5,143 nucleotides of DNA, taken from the NCBI GenBank assembly GCA_016763095.1, contig JAESUK010000196.1, positions 1 to 5,143 on the forward strand, in the 5' to 3' direction. The notes under the pieces are model-generated. The model did not search any database and had not been told where the DNA came from. It worked only from the letters and a program-made list of their open reading frames with translations. This document shows, in pieces, positions 3,847-5,143 of the stretch. The stretch is from Alphaproteobacteria bacterium. Its GTDB lineage: Bacteria; Pseudomonadota; Alphaproteobacteria; Micavibrionales; Micavibrionaceae. The translations under genes and the position numbers were made by a program. The stretch's first letter is position 1. Every line of letters starts with the position of its first letter.

Positions 3847-5143
3847 AACGGAATGAATAAGAATTTTCTCTTTTGGTTAGCAATAATTTTAACTCTTGCT
3901 TTCCTCTTTAATGCATTCAATGCCACACAGAAAAAAGCTGTGAAAGATGGCGGTGTACTTGCTTACAGTGATTTTATGAATTCTGTTGAAGATGGTGGTG
4001 TTTCTGATATCACAATTCGCGGACAAGAAATCGTTGGGCATTACAGCGAAGGCGGCGCGGCGTTCAAAACGCGTGTGCCTGAAGGCGAGAATGTTGTTGA
4101 GCGTATTGGCACGAACGATGTTCGCATTGTTGCGGAATCTACAGGTGAGGGCGAGATTAGCCTTATGAGCATCTTTATCTCGTGGTTCCCTATGATCTTG
4201 TTGATTGGTGTTTGGATCTTCTTCATGCGCCAAATGCAAGGAAAAGGCGGCGGCGGCGGTGCTATGGGCTTCGGAAAGTCGCGCGCGCGCATGCTCAATG
4301 AAGATAAGAAGAAAGTAACGTTCGATGATGTTGCTGGTATTGACGAAGCGAAGATGGAGCTTGAGGAAATTGTTGAATTTCTGAAAGACCCTCAAAAATT
4401 CCAACGCCTTGGTGGGCGTATTCCTAAAGGAGCTTTGCTTATTGGTCCTCCAGGAACAGGTAAAACTTTGATTGCACGTGCTGTTGCGGGTGAAGCGGAG
4501 GTACCTTTCTTTACAATTTCTGGGTCTGACTTTGTTGAAATGTTTGTCGGTGTCGGGGCATCTCGTGTCCGTGATATGTTCGAACAAGGAAAGAAAAACG
4601 CACCTTGTATCATCTTTATTGATGAGATTGATGCCGTCGGTCGTCATCGTGGCGCGGGACATGGTGGAGGAAATGATGAGCGTGAGCAAACATTGAACCA
4701 ACTTCTTGTCGAAATGGATGGCTTTGAAGCCTCTGAAGGCGTGATCATTATCGCCGCGACAAACCGTCCTGATGTTCTTGATCCTGCGTTGTTGCGCCCC
4801 GGTCGTTTTGACAGACAAGTTGCAATCCCACACCCTGATGTAAATGGTCGTGCTGCTATTCTTGAAGTTCATATGAAGAAAGTACCTCTTGCCAAAAACG
4901 TAGATTCCAAAATACTTGCACGTGGAACACCAGGTTTTTCTGGAGCAGAGCTTGCCAATATTGTGAATGAAGCGGCATTGCTTGCTGCACGCCGTGATAA
5001 GCGCGTTGTTGGTATGGAAGAGCTTGAAGAAGCAAAAGACAAGGTCATGATGGGCGCAGAGCGTCGTTCAATGGCAATGAATGAAGACGAAAAGAAACTG
5101 ACGGCCTATCACGAAGCGGGACATGCCCTTGTAACTGTGAACG
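3844..5143 (+). CDS. ftsH: ATP-dependent zinc metalloprotease FtsH (partial, C-terminus beyond window)
   Basis: The first 433 residues of FtsH are visible; full-length proteins are about 600-650. FtsH is a hexameric inner-membrane AAA+ protease that degrades unassembled membrane proteins and short-lived regulators such as sigma32 and LpxC in E. coli. The first helix spans about 8-25, a periplasmic domain about 26-107, and a second helix about 108-128, followed by a glycine-rich linker (GKGGGGG, 133-139). The AAA+ module has Walker A GPPGTGKT (201-208, Lys207), the pore-loop MFVGVG with Phe234, Walker B FIDEID (258-263, Asp260 and Glu261), and the second region of homology NRPDVLDPALLRPGRFDR with Arg321 and Arg324 as likely arginine fingers. 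The zinc motif HEAGH is at 423-427, with catalytic Glu424, near the window end. All key residues present are intact. The neighbour upstream is a PQ-loop gene, not the tilS gene often found before ftsH. The GTG start has a good ribosome site. Confidence 0.97.
   Translation, partial: MNGMNKNFLFWLAIILTLAFLFNAFNATQKKAVKDGGVLAYSDFMNSVEDGGVSDITIRGQEIVGHYSEGGAAFKTRVPEGENVVERIGTNDVRIVAESTGEGEISLMSIFISWFPMILLIGVWIFFMRQMQGKGGGGGAMGFGKSRARMLNEDKKKVTFDDVAGIDEAKMELEEIVEFLKDPQKFQRLGGRIPKGALLIGPPGTGKTLIARAVAGEAEVPFFTISGSDFVEMFVGVGASRVRDMFEQGKKNAPCIIFIDEIDAVGRHRGAGHGGGNDEREQTLNQLLVEMDGFEASEGVIIIAATNRPDVLDPALLRPGRFDRQVAIPHPDVNGRAAILEVHMKKVPLAKNVDSKILARGTPGFSGAELANIVNEAALLAARRDKRVVGMEELEEAKDKVMMGAERRSMAMNEDEKKLTAYHEAGHALVTVN

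Noticed and set aside
3889..4872. Long open frame of 327 codons on the minus strand
   Set aside because: It lies wholly antisense to ftsH, whose motifs are intact throughout. The antisense translation has no recognisable domain and is rich in Arg, Thr and Asn, as expected for a codon-bias shadow.

Overview
The window looks like ordinary chromosomal DNA from a Gram-negative bacterium, most likely an alphaproteobacterium of moderate GC content (low-to-mid 40s percent by eye). This placement is an inference. It rests on the style of the FtsH and peroxiredoxin sequences and on the pairing of OxyR with a two-gene AhpC/AhpD peroxidase system. I see no insertion sequence, CRISPR array, tRNA, rRNA or clear prophage remnant.

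Layout: positions 1-583 hold the N-terminal 194 residues of an OxyR-type LysR regulator on the minus strand, cut by the window edge just after its peroxide-sensing cysteine. It is divergent from ahpC (736-1350), with 152 bp of AT-rich control DNA between them. A strong intrinsic terminator at 1393-1425 separates ahpC from ahpD (1447-1965). A large MscS-family mechanosensitive channel (1968-3263, minus) converges on ahpD with only two bases between the stop codons. A short divergent region (3264-3431) leads to a small PQ-loop (SemiSWEET-like) membrane protein that starts with TTG (3432-3734). A hairpin overlaps its stop codon. A 109-bp gap then carries a 22-bp near-perfect palindrome with an FNR/FixK-like core, followed by ftsH (GTG start at 3844), which runs off the right edge after the zinc-binding HEAGH motif.

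Functionally, the left half is a peroxide-defence module. OxyR senses hydrogen peroxide and probably controls ahpC and ahpD. AhpC reduces peroxides, and AhpD recharges AhpC with electrons drawn, in the studied mycobacterial system, from dihydrolipoamide-containing dehydrogenase complexes. The right half is membrane-related (channel, small transporter, membrane protease), but the sequence gives no reason to think those three genes form one pathway.

The most interesting details are regulatory. Both minus-strand genes (oxyR and mscS) lack a Shine-Dalgarno sequence and have promoter-like elements spaced so that transcription would begin at the A of the ATG, suggesting leaderless mRNAs. AhpC has an unusual Met/Asp-rich N-terminal extension encoded by a hexanucleotide repeat, with a second ribosome-binding site before the family-typical start. 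ahpD appears to depend on terminator readthrough. I did not find convincing evidence of an undescribed system.
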